DNA of 64,000 bases from Xiphias gladius. Its lineage: Eukaryota; Chordata; Actinopteri; Istiophoriformes; Xiphiidae. Numbering within the stretch: the first letter of the stretch is position 1; every line of letters starts with the position of its first letter. The notes beneath the pieces were generated by a model that was given only the letters and a program-made list of their open reading frames with translations, was not told where the DNA came from and searched no databases. The DNA lies in the NCBI RefSeq assembly GCF_016859285.1, contig NC_053414.1, forward strand, positions 24,894,530-24,958,529, read 5' to 3'. The translations under genes were made by a program, and so were the position numbers. This document shows, in pieces, positions 12,838 to 23,771 of this stretch.

Positions 12838-13400
12838 AAGGAATAGTTTGACGTTTTGGGAAATACACTTATTAGCTTTCTTGCAAAGAGTTTGATGAGA
12901 AGATCAATGCCACAGTCATGTTTTTACTGTAAAAATTATGTTACTATCAGCAGCTTGAAAGCTAACTTAGCATAAAGATAAGAAGCAAAGGGAAAGAGCT
13001 AGCTGGGCTCTGTTACAAAAAAACTGCCTACCAGCACCTCTAAAGCTAAACTAATTAACACGTCATATCTTGTTTGTTTAATCCGTACAAAAACTGAAGT
13101 GAAAAAGTCTCCACTGGTTGCTTTTTGCACAGATTAAATAAAAAAGGGTAATGCTTGTTAGCTTAGTCTTTGGTAGAGGGATTTCTTCCTGTTGCTTTTC
13201 TTGAGGTTTCTTCGTTGTTAAAGAGTTTTTCGCAGGGTGTTTGTCTTTATCTGAATGGAGAAGGTTAGAGGGTGTCGAATGTTGTGCAGTAATTTGTGAT
13301 TTTGAGCTATATAGATAAGACTGACTTGACTAGCTCACTAGCTATTTCCCCCCTGTTTCCAGTATTTATGCCAACCTAAGCTAACTGTTCGACAAGTGAC
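12838..13400. mobile_element. Palindromic non-autonomous DNA element, copy B
   Basis: It starts with AAAGGAATAGTTTGACGTTT and GGGAAATACACTTATTAGC, and contains AACTTAGCATAAAGATAAG and GCCTACCAGCACCTCTAAAG. The right arm has CCCCCTGTTTCCAGTATTTA near 13350, the inverse of the left-arm core. The terminal part of the right arm is missing or diverged. No coding sequence is present. Confidence 0.7.
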
Positions 13401-14439
13401 TTTGACTGTTAACAGCAAAACATATTCTGCATGTTGGGAAAACACACATGGCTCACACATGATATTAATTGGAATAAATGTCCATCAGTGATGCGACCAC
13501 AAAAAACACACATGGCACTTGTTAGCTAGGAGGTTCAGCACACCAAGGAAAGTCAATTACACCAAATTCAGTGTCTGTGTACATGACTGCTCTTATTCCC
13601 AAACACACATCAGCTAAAGATACACATCCTACAACTTTAGATTGCCTTAACTGCACACTTACGGCAATCTAAAGCAATCATGAACCCAAGTCACTACACT
13701 GATACATGCCAGCAAGCATAACACTGTCCAACACAAACAAATCAGCGAATACAGGCAGTGCACAGTGTGGCTGGTATGTACAGACGGGCAACAACAGGAT
13801 TAGGAAGGCTAAAACTGAGCAGTTATAAAACAGAGAAGATATTTGAGCAGCACCCATGGGGATTGTATGGATTCTCACAATTGCTCATTTTTTTTATTAT
13901 ACCCCACCTCTTGGAGGAGTGTGAGGAATTTTAAAACCAGGACGGTGATCTCACCACAGAGTGGACTGATGGTGATGATGCATGAGGGACATTACGTTTA
14001 TCTCCAAAACTCTTGCTCCTCTTTCTTATTTTTCAGAAGCTAAGGCTGAAATACATTGATGCTAGAGATGAGAAAACTGTCCATTAGTCTTTGTTTGCTG
14101 CCATGTGCATGATAGAGCCCTAAACCAGGGTTATTATAGTGCCAGTGTGCCACACTAACATGATTGTTTGTGATTTACATAAACAATCATACACTGAGGT
14201 AAAATTTAAATCTGAAATTGACATCTAGAATTGATTAACTCAGTTGAACCATTAATACAATTTATATTATAGCTACATATAAGTTTAGATGCACTTTATT
14301 TTAAAGCTGTGAATGATTTGTCAAAGATGAAGGTGAGTAAAACTTCAAACGTTCAAATGTGTATTGTGAAAGGGTTGCTTCTAGTTGCGACCCCACTGAG
14401 AATTAACACTCAGTCTAATTGCATGCTACTTGTCCAGCA

Positions 14440-14720
14440 CAAAATTTCAGACAGCTGAAGAAAACTAGAGGCTGGGGAAGAAAGTCAAGTACCTAGCTAT
14501 TACCTAAGAAGCTAAAAAGCCAGACATTTCCCTCAGGACAGTATTGGAGACCAAAAAAGAGTTAAAAAGAGACTGAATAATGTACTTACACTCAACAATT
14601 AGCCAGACCATCCAACAGGATGGTAATGACACTCTGTTTATCATGGTTGTGATTCTATTACTTGGAGCATTTTGCCTCCTAGTGCTCACAAATTAATTTT
14701 AAATTGATTTTTTTCCGTTT
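14440..14720. repeat. Dispersed fish repeat, first copy
   Basis: It shares words with 50680-50960: an AGCTAAAAAGCCAGACATTT-type word followed by CCCTCAGGA, and GGAGACCAAAA. Both also carry a CTTACA/CTTGTACATT-type box and a GGCCAGAAAC/AGCCAGACCA-type box. No frame of interest runs through either. The class is unknown. Confidence 0.5.
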
Positions 14721-15779
14721 CTGTTGTCAGACAAAAGGAACAAGTATGAACTACTGACTGAAACATGGTCCGTTAAGACTACATGTTAATCAGCAGCCAC
14801 TTCCAAGCCATTTCCAAGCTCCTGCTCTGCACTGATATAATCTTGATTTCATAACCGCAACGTCGTCTGACAAAATCACCACACACATAAGTTAAAGACA
14901 ACGGCTGTGTTGTGATTTTGGCTATATCTACTTATAAAATGATCACAGAGAGAAAATTAGACGCTTCACATCTATATCAGCTGCTGTGTGGTCAACTGAA
15001 TGAGACAGGAGAGAGGTGTGCCTGCAGAGGGAAAGACTTACCTCCAACTCATGTGGCAATACTGGAGACTCTCTACTATGGAAAGTTGCTAAGGTTTGAC
15101 CGAGAAATCGCTAGATTTGTCGCTAGATGTCTGTGAAAAGTCAGTAAATCTAGCAACAAAGCTGCTAAGTTGGCAACACTGCCTGTAAACACCCCCCTGA
15201 TGACTCAATAGGAACTGTTTCATTTTGAAAGAGCCAATGACGAATCTCCAACACTTGGCCAGCTGACCAATGGTGTAACACCAGCACTTAGTCAGTCAGT
15301 CAGTCAAGGACATTCACATTTATAGCACTGGCCCCACAGTTGTGGTCCAGGCAAAAATGTTTGATTAAACCCATAAAAGACGAGACACAATTTTAACGGT
15401 GTAACGCAGATAAAAATGACTATGGCTTTTATTTTTATTGTTACCTTTTATGATTACATAAAACAAAAAACTAATCATAAAATTAAAAAAATTAATTAAT
15501 TATTATGAGACTATAATGGTTTAATTTCCTGAATTATATATCTCAAAGCTGGGTTTGGTCCTGTTCGTTGTCTTTTTTTCACTGACCTTCACTGATGCCC
15601 AGGATTTGTTCCTGCATCTCAACTCTTTTTCAAGCAATTTGATGATTTGGTGGTGAAAGAGAGCACCTATGGCAGGAGGAAAGGTGAATCTAAACCTGGG
15701 TTGTCTCAGGTTTGAGGGAAACACGTTGTAACGAGAGAAAACCTTAAGGAAATAGCTAAGAAGTAACTAAGAACAGACT

Positions 15780-16345
15780 GGGAGGAGGAAGGAGAATCAA
15801 AATGGTATCACTTGAAAACTGGAAAACTTTTTTAGAAAGTGAGCAAGCAAGAGAGAGAGATAAAGAAAAAGAGAGAGAGAAAGAGGGAAGGAGAAAAAAG
15901 AGCAAAAGAGGGTCATGGGGAGGCATGAATCCCAGAGGACCAGTGAATTTCCTTTCTTTCTTTCTTCTCTGCGTTTTTCATGGTCCTCTCACTCCCAGGT
16001 CCACACAGCTGTTTCAGGGCCGGGGGCTTCTTTCTCCAGAGCCCAGATGAAAGAGCCGCCCTAAGCAGCCTTGCAGGTAGGTCTGTTAAAGCCATTGCTC
16101 TGGCTGTCCACTGCCCAACGCATGAAATAAAAAAGGCAGAAAGAGAAAGAGAGAGGCAGAGAAAGAGGAGGGAGGTTGGAGGAGGGTGAGGAGGGAAAAG
16201 ATGATGGTATGAAAACAGGGATAAAGAGAAACATAAAGAAGAAGGAGAAAAGGAAGAGAGGCCACAGATGACAGACAAGGAGAAAAGATAGAGCTGGAGA
16301 GACGGGTGAGCAAGGGGGAAACCATAGAAGGAGGGGAGGATACCT
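15780..16345. repeat. Paired purine-rich tracts flanking a unique block
   Basis: Two long tracts made almost only of A and G on the plus strand (about 15835-15915 and 16130-16310) surround a mixed-sequence block at about 15940-16125. The tracts are imperfect GA/GAA/GGA repeats and create false Ser/Leu/Phe-rich frames on the minus strand. The central block has no splice-supported frame and might be regulatory. Confidence 0.6.
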
Positions 16346-16379
16346 GCCCTCAGCCCCCCCAGACCTCCCCCTCACCACC

Positions 16380-17345
16380 CCCTGATACCAGGAATGATGT
16401 CTGCTTTTATTGACTTTGTTAAACCGTTTTCAATGCTATTTCCTATGTGTTTACAAGACAGTAAATCACGCTCCATTCGGGGTGGGGAGTTATGGGGTGA
16501 AATACGGGGGAAACATCGAAGTTGCTGGGAACGAAGATCGATTTAACTGAGCCAACAACAACTTTGCTGCTTTCTACCTCACTGCAAGCGCTTCACGCCA
16601 CACAAACACCTTTCTTCACAGGGAATTGATGGGGATGCCACTGTGGGGCTCTTGGTCTTCATTGCGTTCATTTTCATCTGTTCTGACAAGGGCAAATGAG
16701 TAATCTAAGACTTACTGAATGATAAGATTGTTGTTGAGATACTTAAAAAACAAGCCTTCCAAGAGAAATAGCAAAACAGAACTGCTATACTCAGCTGTTG
16801 TTAAAAGCTGCAGCAGAGAGCTTTATTTAATATCACTCGGAAAACCACTCAAAGTCGTTATGCAAACACATTTGGGTTATGGCAAAATTGGGTCCCCTTA
16901 ATCACTTCTACACACTGGGGTCATTCCCAGACAGTCATTTCATCCAGTTAAAAAGGAATTCAAGCTCTATGCTCCGCTCAAAACACGAGTAAGTACTTCA
17001 AACGTCATCCAGTGGCGAGAACTTTGACTTGATTTTCCAAATTTTCTCACTGTAACAATTTTCTCAGGCGCTGGCACTGTGACACCACCACATATGCACT
17101 CACACACAAACACTCACCAAATCGTCACAGTGTGACTGAGCTGCTCCGAGTGACTGAAAGGTAGACAGACCGCCCAATCCCCACCCCCACCCCACCCTAC
17201 CCTGATTACCTCATAATAATGGCACAGTACAGGACAATTACTGTCCCTCTCACGCTGTCTTTCCATCAGGGCAAATTCATTTCTAAGATGAGAGCTGATT
17301 AAAAATAAGACAGAATTAATGAAAACAACTCCAGGAGAAATTTAC
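16380..17345. promoter_or_regulatory. Candidate regulatory block, about 7 kb upstream of fgf8
   Basis: Repeat-poor sequence with several dense motif clusters: TTGACTTTGTTAAACCG near 16413, GGCAAATTCATTTC near 17270, CAATTACTGTCC near 17235 and a run of AATTAATG/GATTAAAAAT boxes near 17298-17320. The short frames are unsupported. This fits a conserved non-coding element of a developmental gene; the nearest such gene is fgf8. Evidence is composition and motif density only. Confidence 0.3.
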
Positions 17346-17699
17346 AGTTCAGGGAAGAGAAATCATGGAGGTACCAACTTAGTTACTGGTTCTTTTCAGT
17401 GGACGACAGGCAATGTCCTCTTGTCAATTGTTATTTGAGTAAAAACAAAATAGGCACTAGATGGATAGTGGCTAGAAATACGTCACAGACAGCTCATCAT
17501 GCAAAATATGAAAGCACGTTATGTGAGATATACAAAATATTCAAATACAAGTCAAGAACACGTCTACGTAACTACATGACTCCAGAAAGTCTCCTCATTC
17601 AGAGAAAAAAACTTTCTCAATAATACTTTATAACAAGTCACCATCAAGTATGTTGTTATAAATGGTAAACCATCAAGTCTGTTTTTATAAAACTCAGTA

Positions 17700-18160
17700 A
17701 TTAATAATTAGCAACCAGGCAAAGTGGGCAGCTGCCCTGGAGCTCCATACCCCGAGGGGCCACAAAAGCCCCAGGTCACTGCATGCCAACTGGTTTTAGT
17801 AATCCGATTAATTGTAAATTATTTATGCAACACTAAAATACAATAGCAACTATAGTGGATCCATTATTATTAAGTAATCTTGTGATCCTCTCTTGTCTTG
17901 CAGATGGACCCTGGGTCATGAACGTAAGACTTTTATTGTTTTATACACAATACACTGTAAATTGTGTGCAGTGAAATTAGCACAAATTAAGTATTATTCC
18001 ATCATAGGAGTACTGGTTGCAGTGGACTAATAGGAGTAGGAATCTAGAGGTAACAGGGTACATACATGTTGCACATGGGGTTGTATGTTGGGGTTCAGAA
18101 GGGGCCCAACAGCAAATTTCTGCGCTGGGACCCTCTAACAGTTTAATCCAGCCATGTTGG
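17700..18160. repeat. Probable dispersed repeat remnant
   Basis: GC-rich words such as GGGCAGCTGCCCTGGAG near 17728 and GGGGCCCAACAGCAAATTTC near 18102 resemble degraded ends of a teleost repeat I have seen but cannot classify. No coding potential is seen. Confidence 0.35.
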
Positions 18161-19638
18161 TAAATTATTAATAAGTTGTAATAAGTATGCAGTTATACGT
18201 GTTAAACAAGTTATTAATAAAGAGTCAAGAGTTTTCACGTGTCTAATAAGACTACAGCAAAAGTAAGTTTGTCATCTACATGTTTAAATGGTAATATGTC
18301 GAAAGCCGAGTCTGTAATTGTACAATGAATTAGTTGTTAATAACTAAATTTTGGACTAATTCACTGTCATCCATTTTCCAGAAGGTCAGGGGTCAAATGC
18401 TCCATAGAAAGGGTGACCTATTAAGGGTGGTATCAATTTTCCTATCAGTTGTCATTGTCAGTTGAATTTTCATCAAAAATTTAAACAATGTCAGCAAAGA
18501 ATATAAGTGTTTTAATTCCATCAGTACAATGGATGCCATTAATCCTCCCCGTCGTCCTGCAAACGCACCAGGAACAAATTGTAACTTCCAGTGCTGTACT
18601 TGTGAGCCAGCACACTCTCGAGCCAGTTCAAGGTAAGTTACTGGTGTGGTGAAGTGGTCAAAGGCACATTATGTGGTTCACGTTGTTGCAACAAAGCAGC
18701 AGGGCATAATTACAACAGGTGGTTGAAGAGTTTTTCTTCCAAAAACCGCTGAGGTTTGGGTGGTGAGCGACACTGCTACCAGATGACACTGCGAATCACA
18801 ACAGCCCACATTTTCTTTCCACCCAAACACACACTCGTACATACACACACACTGTCTCATATTCTGTCCGTCTTCCTCGCTGACTCTGTTTTTTCTCTTC
18901 CTCTATGGTGTCTACCTTTCCATTGGCTCTGCCTTATGCAAGAGTGTGTATTTTTATGTCTCACATTAGCTACGGGGAATAATACCACTCACTGAATGGT
19001 AGTCTGCTCTGGGGCCTTTTCAGACATTCAGTCACTCCTCTTCTAAGAATAACCAATGTGCATCTTTGCCAAAAAGTTCCTCTCTCCGTTTTTTCTTTCT
19101 TTTCACAGCGTCCTGCGATTGCTGTTTTTCTACCTCACTCTCTGATACCGAAGCTTTGTATTAGCAAACTGTGATCCAAATGAGAAAAGCAGCATTGGGA
19201 GACCAAGAGAAAAGGAAAAAGAGTGGGGATCTGGGGCAAAACTTGGACCTGTGTCAAGTCTTCTCAAACTCATTAGGAGGCCAAAAAAGCTGGTCAACAG
19301 AAAATCTCAGGAGTAAGGCAGCAGACAGTTAGGTATGTAAAAAATTGAATAATAAATGATAGCTTTTGATCATGTTTCAGAAGGAACCTTTCATGTAGAG
19401 TCTGGATAATTTTAGCCAAACTCGTCTGACAGGTCGTCTTAACCAAATGTCACTTAGGTTTGCAGAGATGGAATTGTTTCTAAATTGTAAGTGGCTGTTG
19501 TAGACTGTAGTGAAGTCAAAAGAGATGTATTGACTCTAAAGCGCTGAATTAAATGTTTTCTGTCAAGTTTTCTTAAGCAGTAAAGACTGTGGGGCAGATA
19601 CTGTGTGTGAGAAGACTAGCTAAGACTAACGTGCGTGA

Positions 19639-20084
19639 AGGAATAGTTCAGCATTAGGGGAAATATGCTTACTTACTTTCCTGTCGAGCATTAGATAAGT
19701 AGACTGCTAACACTCTCATGTCTGTTTGTTCAATAGAAAACAAAGGCAGCAGCTGGTTAGCTTAGCTTTGCATAAAGACTGGAGACAAGGGGAAACCGCT
19801 AGCATGGCACTGCCCTAGGGTGAAAAATATGCCTAACACCACCTCTGATGCTCACTATTATATCGTGTTTGTTACTATATAGCTAAAACCGAGACTTAAA
19901 AGTGACGTGTTGTGGGGTGCACCAGTAGCTCACCTGGTCAAGCCCCCCCCCCTCCGCTATTTCCTGTCAAAAATAAATAAAGTCAGAAATGCCAAAAACA
20001 ACAGTGGTATCACTCTTCTCATCTAATGCTCAGCAAGAAAGCAAATAAGCCTTTTTTCCCCAAAATGTCACACTATTCCTTTAA
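19639..20084. mobile_element. Palindromic non-autonomous DNA element, copy C
   Basis: Both ends are present. The left begins AAGGAATAGTTCAGCATTAG with GAAATATGCTTACTTAC, and the right ends GCTCAGCAAGAAAGCAAATAAG and CACTATTCCTTT, the inverse of the left. The core words TTAGCTTAGCTTTGCATAAAG and CCGCTAGCATGGCACTG place it in the same family as copies A and B. The right core is interrupted by a SINE fragment at 19912-19990. Confidence 0.75.
19912..19990 (+). repeat. SINE fragment nested in element copy C
   Basis: The sequence GGGGTGCACCAGTAGCTCACC has the form of the 5' end of a tRNA-derived SINE. It jumps through a C run to TATTTCCTGTCAAAAATAAAT, which resembles the tail. The middle, including the B box, is deleted. 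It replaced part of the palindromic element, so it arrived later. Confidence 0.5.
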
Positions 20085-23019
20085 GAATAGAGGTCAGGTA
20101 AGATTCAGGAAAGGTGCCAGTGGATGTTCTGTATCAGTACAACAGGCACCTTTTCGACACAATCAATACCGTTCTTCTATCAGAAACATCTCTCTGTCCT
20201 AGAGAACGTTTATCAAAGCCATTCACCCTGTTCACATGATTGACTGCCACACAAACAATATATGATTCATCAAGAGAAAAAGAAAGCATTGATCTTATAG
20301 AATCACTAATTAACAAGTCAAACCAAATACTCAAAAACATTTTGCCTAAAAAAGAAAAGGCCTAATATACTGTAGGTGTTTTTCAACATTATACACATTT
20401 ACAAGTGACTGCAATGATCATAGCTTTTTTTTTTTTTTTCAACTTTATTTGAATTCTCCTCAAATTTATCCACTGACTGTCACCGTCAACTTCCACTGAA
20501 AATGTGGGCAACACTGTAGGGAGTTTTCCCAGCACTAAAGACACATGACTTCTGTTATTGTCTGCTCTTGGCTGACCTGACCCATAGCCATGACAAGAGT
20601 AGACAAGGACACAAGCTGGCCAGTATATTAGGGAGGAAACAAAAAAAGGCCAATGAAATGCAATAAAATAATGTGGATAGCTTTGGTTCATTTATCTGCA
20701 TGTTTTGAATGAAACAGAAATAGAATTATAAGTTGGCAGTCTGTTGCAAACTTATATATTCATGGCTTCTAAAAGGTAGACAACAAAAATAATTATTGAA
20801 GATTTCCATCAAATCCCTGTACTGATAACCGACACTAGTCACAGGAACTTCATGCATCCAATTTTAATCTGACATGAGCTTCAGTATGATGTGTGACTTC
20901 ACGGAATAAAAATAAATCTTTCTGCTCTTGATAATGTGTATTTAACTCCCAAAGCTAAATGAGAAATTTAAGTTTGAGTTATGTACGGTGGACTGCTACA
21001 GCAGGTTTCGAATACATAGAGACTAACCATCTGGAGGACTCCAAGTTTCCTCTGCATCTTAATCAAATTTTCTTTAAATGACTCGTGAGTGAACTAATCT
21101 CTGGGTTAGGACAGTCAAGCAGGCACTTTTGATGAGTCATTGTGTGGTCTTCATTAAAAAAACAAAAAAACAAACACTCAACAGCTTTAATTATCATGCA
21201 TGTGGATTTCATATCAGGATGTGCAATCATTGCTTCATAGGGGTCAAAATATGAAAGAACAAAGCGCTGAATTGTTCCAGGTGGCAAAATCACTTGTTGC
21301 CGTGTCCCACTGGAACTAATAAGGCAGGTCCATTTTCACCCCCTAAATCCCCTGCACTGGCTAAAATGACTGATTTACAGCTAAGACGTTGACCAAACTC
21401 ACATAATTATATATATATTATATTTTACTCTTGTACAGCTGTTCTGTGTGAAGTCTGCAAAATTTTCCCATACTGTTCACAAAGAGAACATGGGCCTGCG
21501 TTTATGAAGCCTCACAGGTAAGAGCCCAAGTCCAAAAATCGTTTTGGCTCATTAGGGCGGTAATCAGATTTGATGTTTGGAGTCAGTAAACTTATACTGT
21601 TGATTAGCACTTAAACTCTGTCGCCTAAAATTAGTTTCACTCGTGGTGTCATGAGGACTCAGATGTGCAGAAGAGATTTAAAAGGAAGTGCTTGATGCTT
21701 TTACACCCTTTTGTGCCCTGAGTTTTGGCCTAGTCACAGTCGTTTCTCACTTTGTGAATGACAATCTTAATGTTTATTTCATCTGCACATGCAGTGAAAG
21801 TAGGGAAGAGTGGGGTTAAATGTAACAATTGTTTCACGTTTCCATCCGTATCTCCTCGCTCATTTAAGATACCGAAACTAAATTTAACTTCAAAATCTGG
21901 TGCAAACATCTTACATGTTTCTGGTACAAAACCAAATAGAAAGACGCTTTAACACATGTGAAGTAAAATGTTACATCTTCGGGTAACGCATAATCTAGAT
22001 TAAAGTTATACAACCATTATTTCATAAGTTTATTATAGAAGTTGTGAGGGTGTGTAGATGTAGGCATTAGGGTTAAAAATATATATTTTATTCAGAGGGG
22101 AAAAAGCTACTTCAAAATATTCATTGACAGCCACTGTCCTCACATGTTGGATTAAAAGAAGCATCAACAGATTGAGTTTAGAGTTTGTTCCTGACAGGCA
22201 GTGTCCGAAGTATCCGATGTTACAACCATCCCCTCTCTTCCCTATCAAACGAATGCGTACCAGTCATGATCCCTTGAAGGAAACCCTGCCGCTTTGTTGT
22301 CACAAAGAATAATTACAACATAGTTGCATGATGTAGTGCATGAAACCATGCTGTGAAAGTAGCACACCAGGCCCAGGACACACTTTTCAAAAATCAAACC
22401 AGGATTGTAAAAAGTTATGGAAGAGTGATTGTGAGCGAGAGAGCATTTGTATCCAAGGCAAAGGCTTTAGATGTTATATGAAAACCATTTTGTGTCATGT
22501 GTTCACATGGAATAAATATTACTTACATATGTAGGATGAAAAAGTACATCAAGGTCTGTCCTGAGGGACCACCAAACAACCTCTAAACTGCTGTCAGGGA
22601 ATAAGGAAATGTAACTGTAGATTTTCTTAAGTACATGCCAGGGAATTTTTCCATGTGGATGTCTGTGCTTATAGAAAAACAAGTGCAGTGTGATTGTACA
22701 TGTATTAAAATACTGTAGTATAATGACCTGTGCTGAATTAGACTGATGTGTATGATTGTGGATAAATTCTTAGTAAAAAAGTCTGGAAAACATGCTGATA
22801 TTAGATTTTTTTTTTGTTTCTTTTTTTGTGTGTGGATATAACCTGAATATTGTCTCACAAATAAGCTCCTCTCTTCATAATGAAGCTGTTTTCATCTTTC
22901 ATCCTATAGGTTGTTTAATCATATACATTTCAATGATGAATATTGTGTTTATGGATTTGAAGGTAAAAAAGTTGCAGGCAAAGGGTTTTTAACAAGTATT
23001 CCGTTTCAAATTGGCTCCG

Positions 23020-23771
23020 CCTGCTCTCGCTGAGGATATTGACTTTCCCGCAAGTTAAAGTATTTAAATGTAGAGGGAGACAGATGCTGTATGTGGACTG
23101 GAGGCAACCACAAGAAATACACGTGTGGGAGGAAGGTTGATGTTGGAGTTTGACTGTGTGCGCATCTTATAGATAGACAGCTGTGGCATCATTGCTTTAA
23201 CTGCACAGAACACAAACAAATCCGTGCTCTCACTCATGGAATTCATTCAACACTTTTTTTTTTTTTTTTTTTTTAATTTTATCACTTATTTTTATGTAAT
23301 CCCCAATGCGCATTTTACCGCTGATGCGTAAAGATCCGTGCGTAAAAAATCCAAATCACCGCCACCGCTGTCTCCCAGAAAGTCAAGGAGGATTTATTTC
23401 GACTTGAAAAGTTAATCGAGACTTTCATTACTGAGTGTGTGCTTGACACGCAGAGGATTTATTGGTGGCGGCTTGGTGACAGCGACAGTTTCTCCGGACT
23501 TTCAGTTTGGATTGGCACCGCACCGCCTTTAAATCTCCTGGACTTGTTCATGTATGAGTAAGACTGGAGAGTGGATCCTTTACCCGCATGGGACCCTGAC
23601 AGCTCTGGATCTGTAAATTGTTACGGCTATCACCTTCTACGTGTAACAAGAGGGGGATAAAACCGGGCTGAAAGCCCCGTCAAGGTTTTTTTTTTGTTTT
23701 TTTTTGTTTCCGAAAGCTTCCAGCACCGAATCAGTGGAGTATTCATGAAGCAATATTTGAACTATTACAAG
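23020..23771 (+). promoter_or_regulatory. fgf8 promoter and 5' untranslated region (approximate)
   Basis: The base composition changes here to a repeat-poor, CG-containing stretch leading into the fgf8 start codon. A TATA-like TATTTAAA lies at 23061-23068 and a GGCTCCGCC box near 23014. A run of about 20 T at 23255-23274 interrupts the block. The transcription start cannot be fixed from sequence alone; the leader may begin anywhere from about 23090 to 23560. An upstream in-frame ATG lies at 23745. Confidence 0.4.

Larger units (their letters stand above)
1..23400. other. Gene-free region upstream of fgf8
   Basis: I found no exon chain, tRNA or recognisable protein here; the open frames are short, low in complexity or inside repeats. 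The stretch mixes AT-rich DNA, dispersed fish repeats (listed separately) and a few GC-richer, repeat-poor blocks that may be regulatory. Parts where I see nothing specific are about 1-1430, 2000-3030, 4260-4980, 6780-7200, 7260-7700, 9180-10390, 11500-12830, 13440-14430, 15180-15780, 18160-19600 and 20100-23000. The segment 6260-6700, with homopolymer C runs, and 7690-7920 are further repeat-poor blocks of unknown role. In human the FGF8 flank and the introns of FBXW4 carry long-range enhancers, so the absence of genes does not mean absence of function. fbxw4 itself was not seen. Confidence 0.7.

Noticed and set aside
14912-15136. A 74-codon frame (SHLYQLLCGQLNETGERC)
   Set aside because: Surrounded by repeat-like DNA, no exon borders and no known domain.
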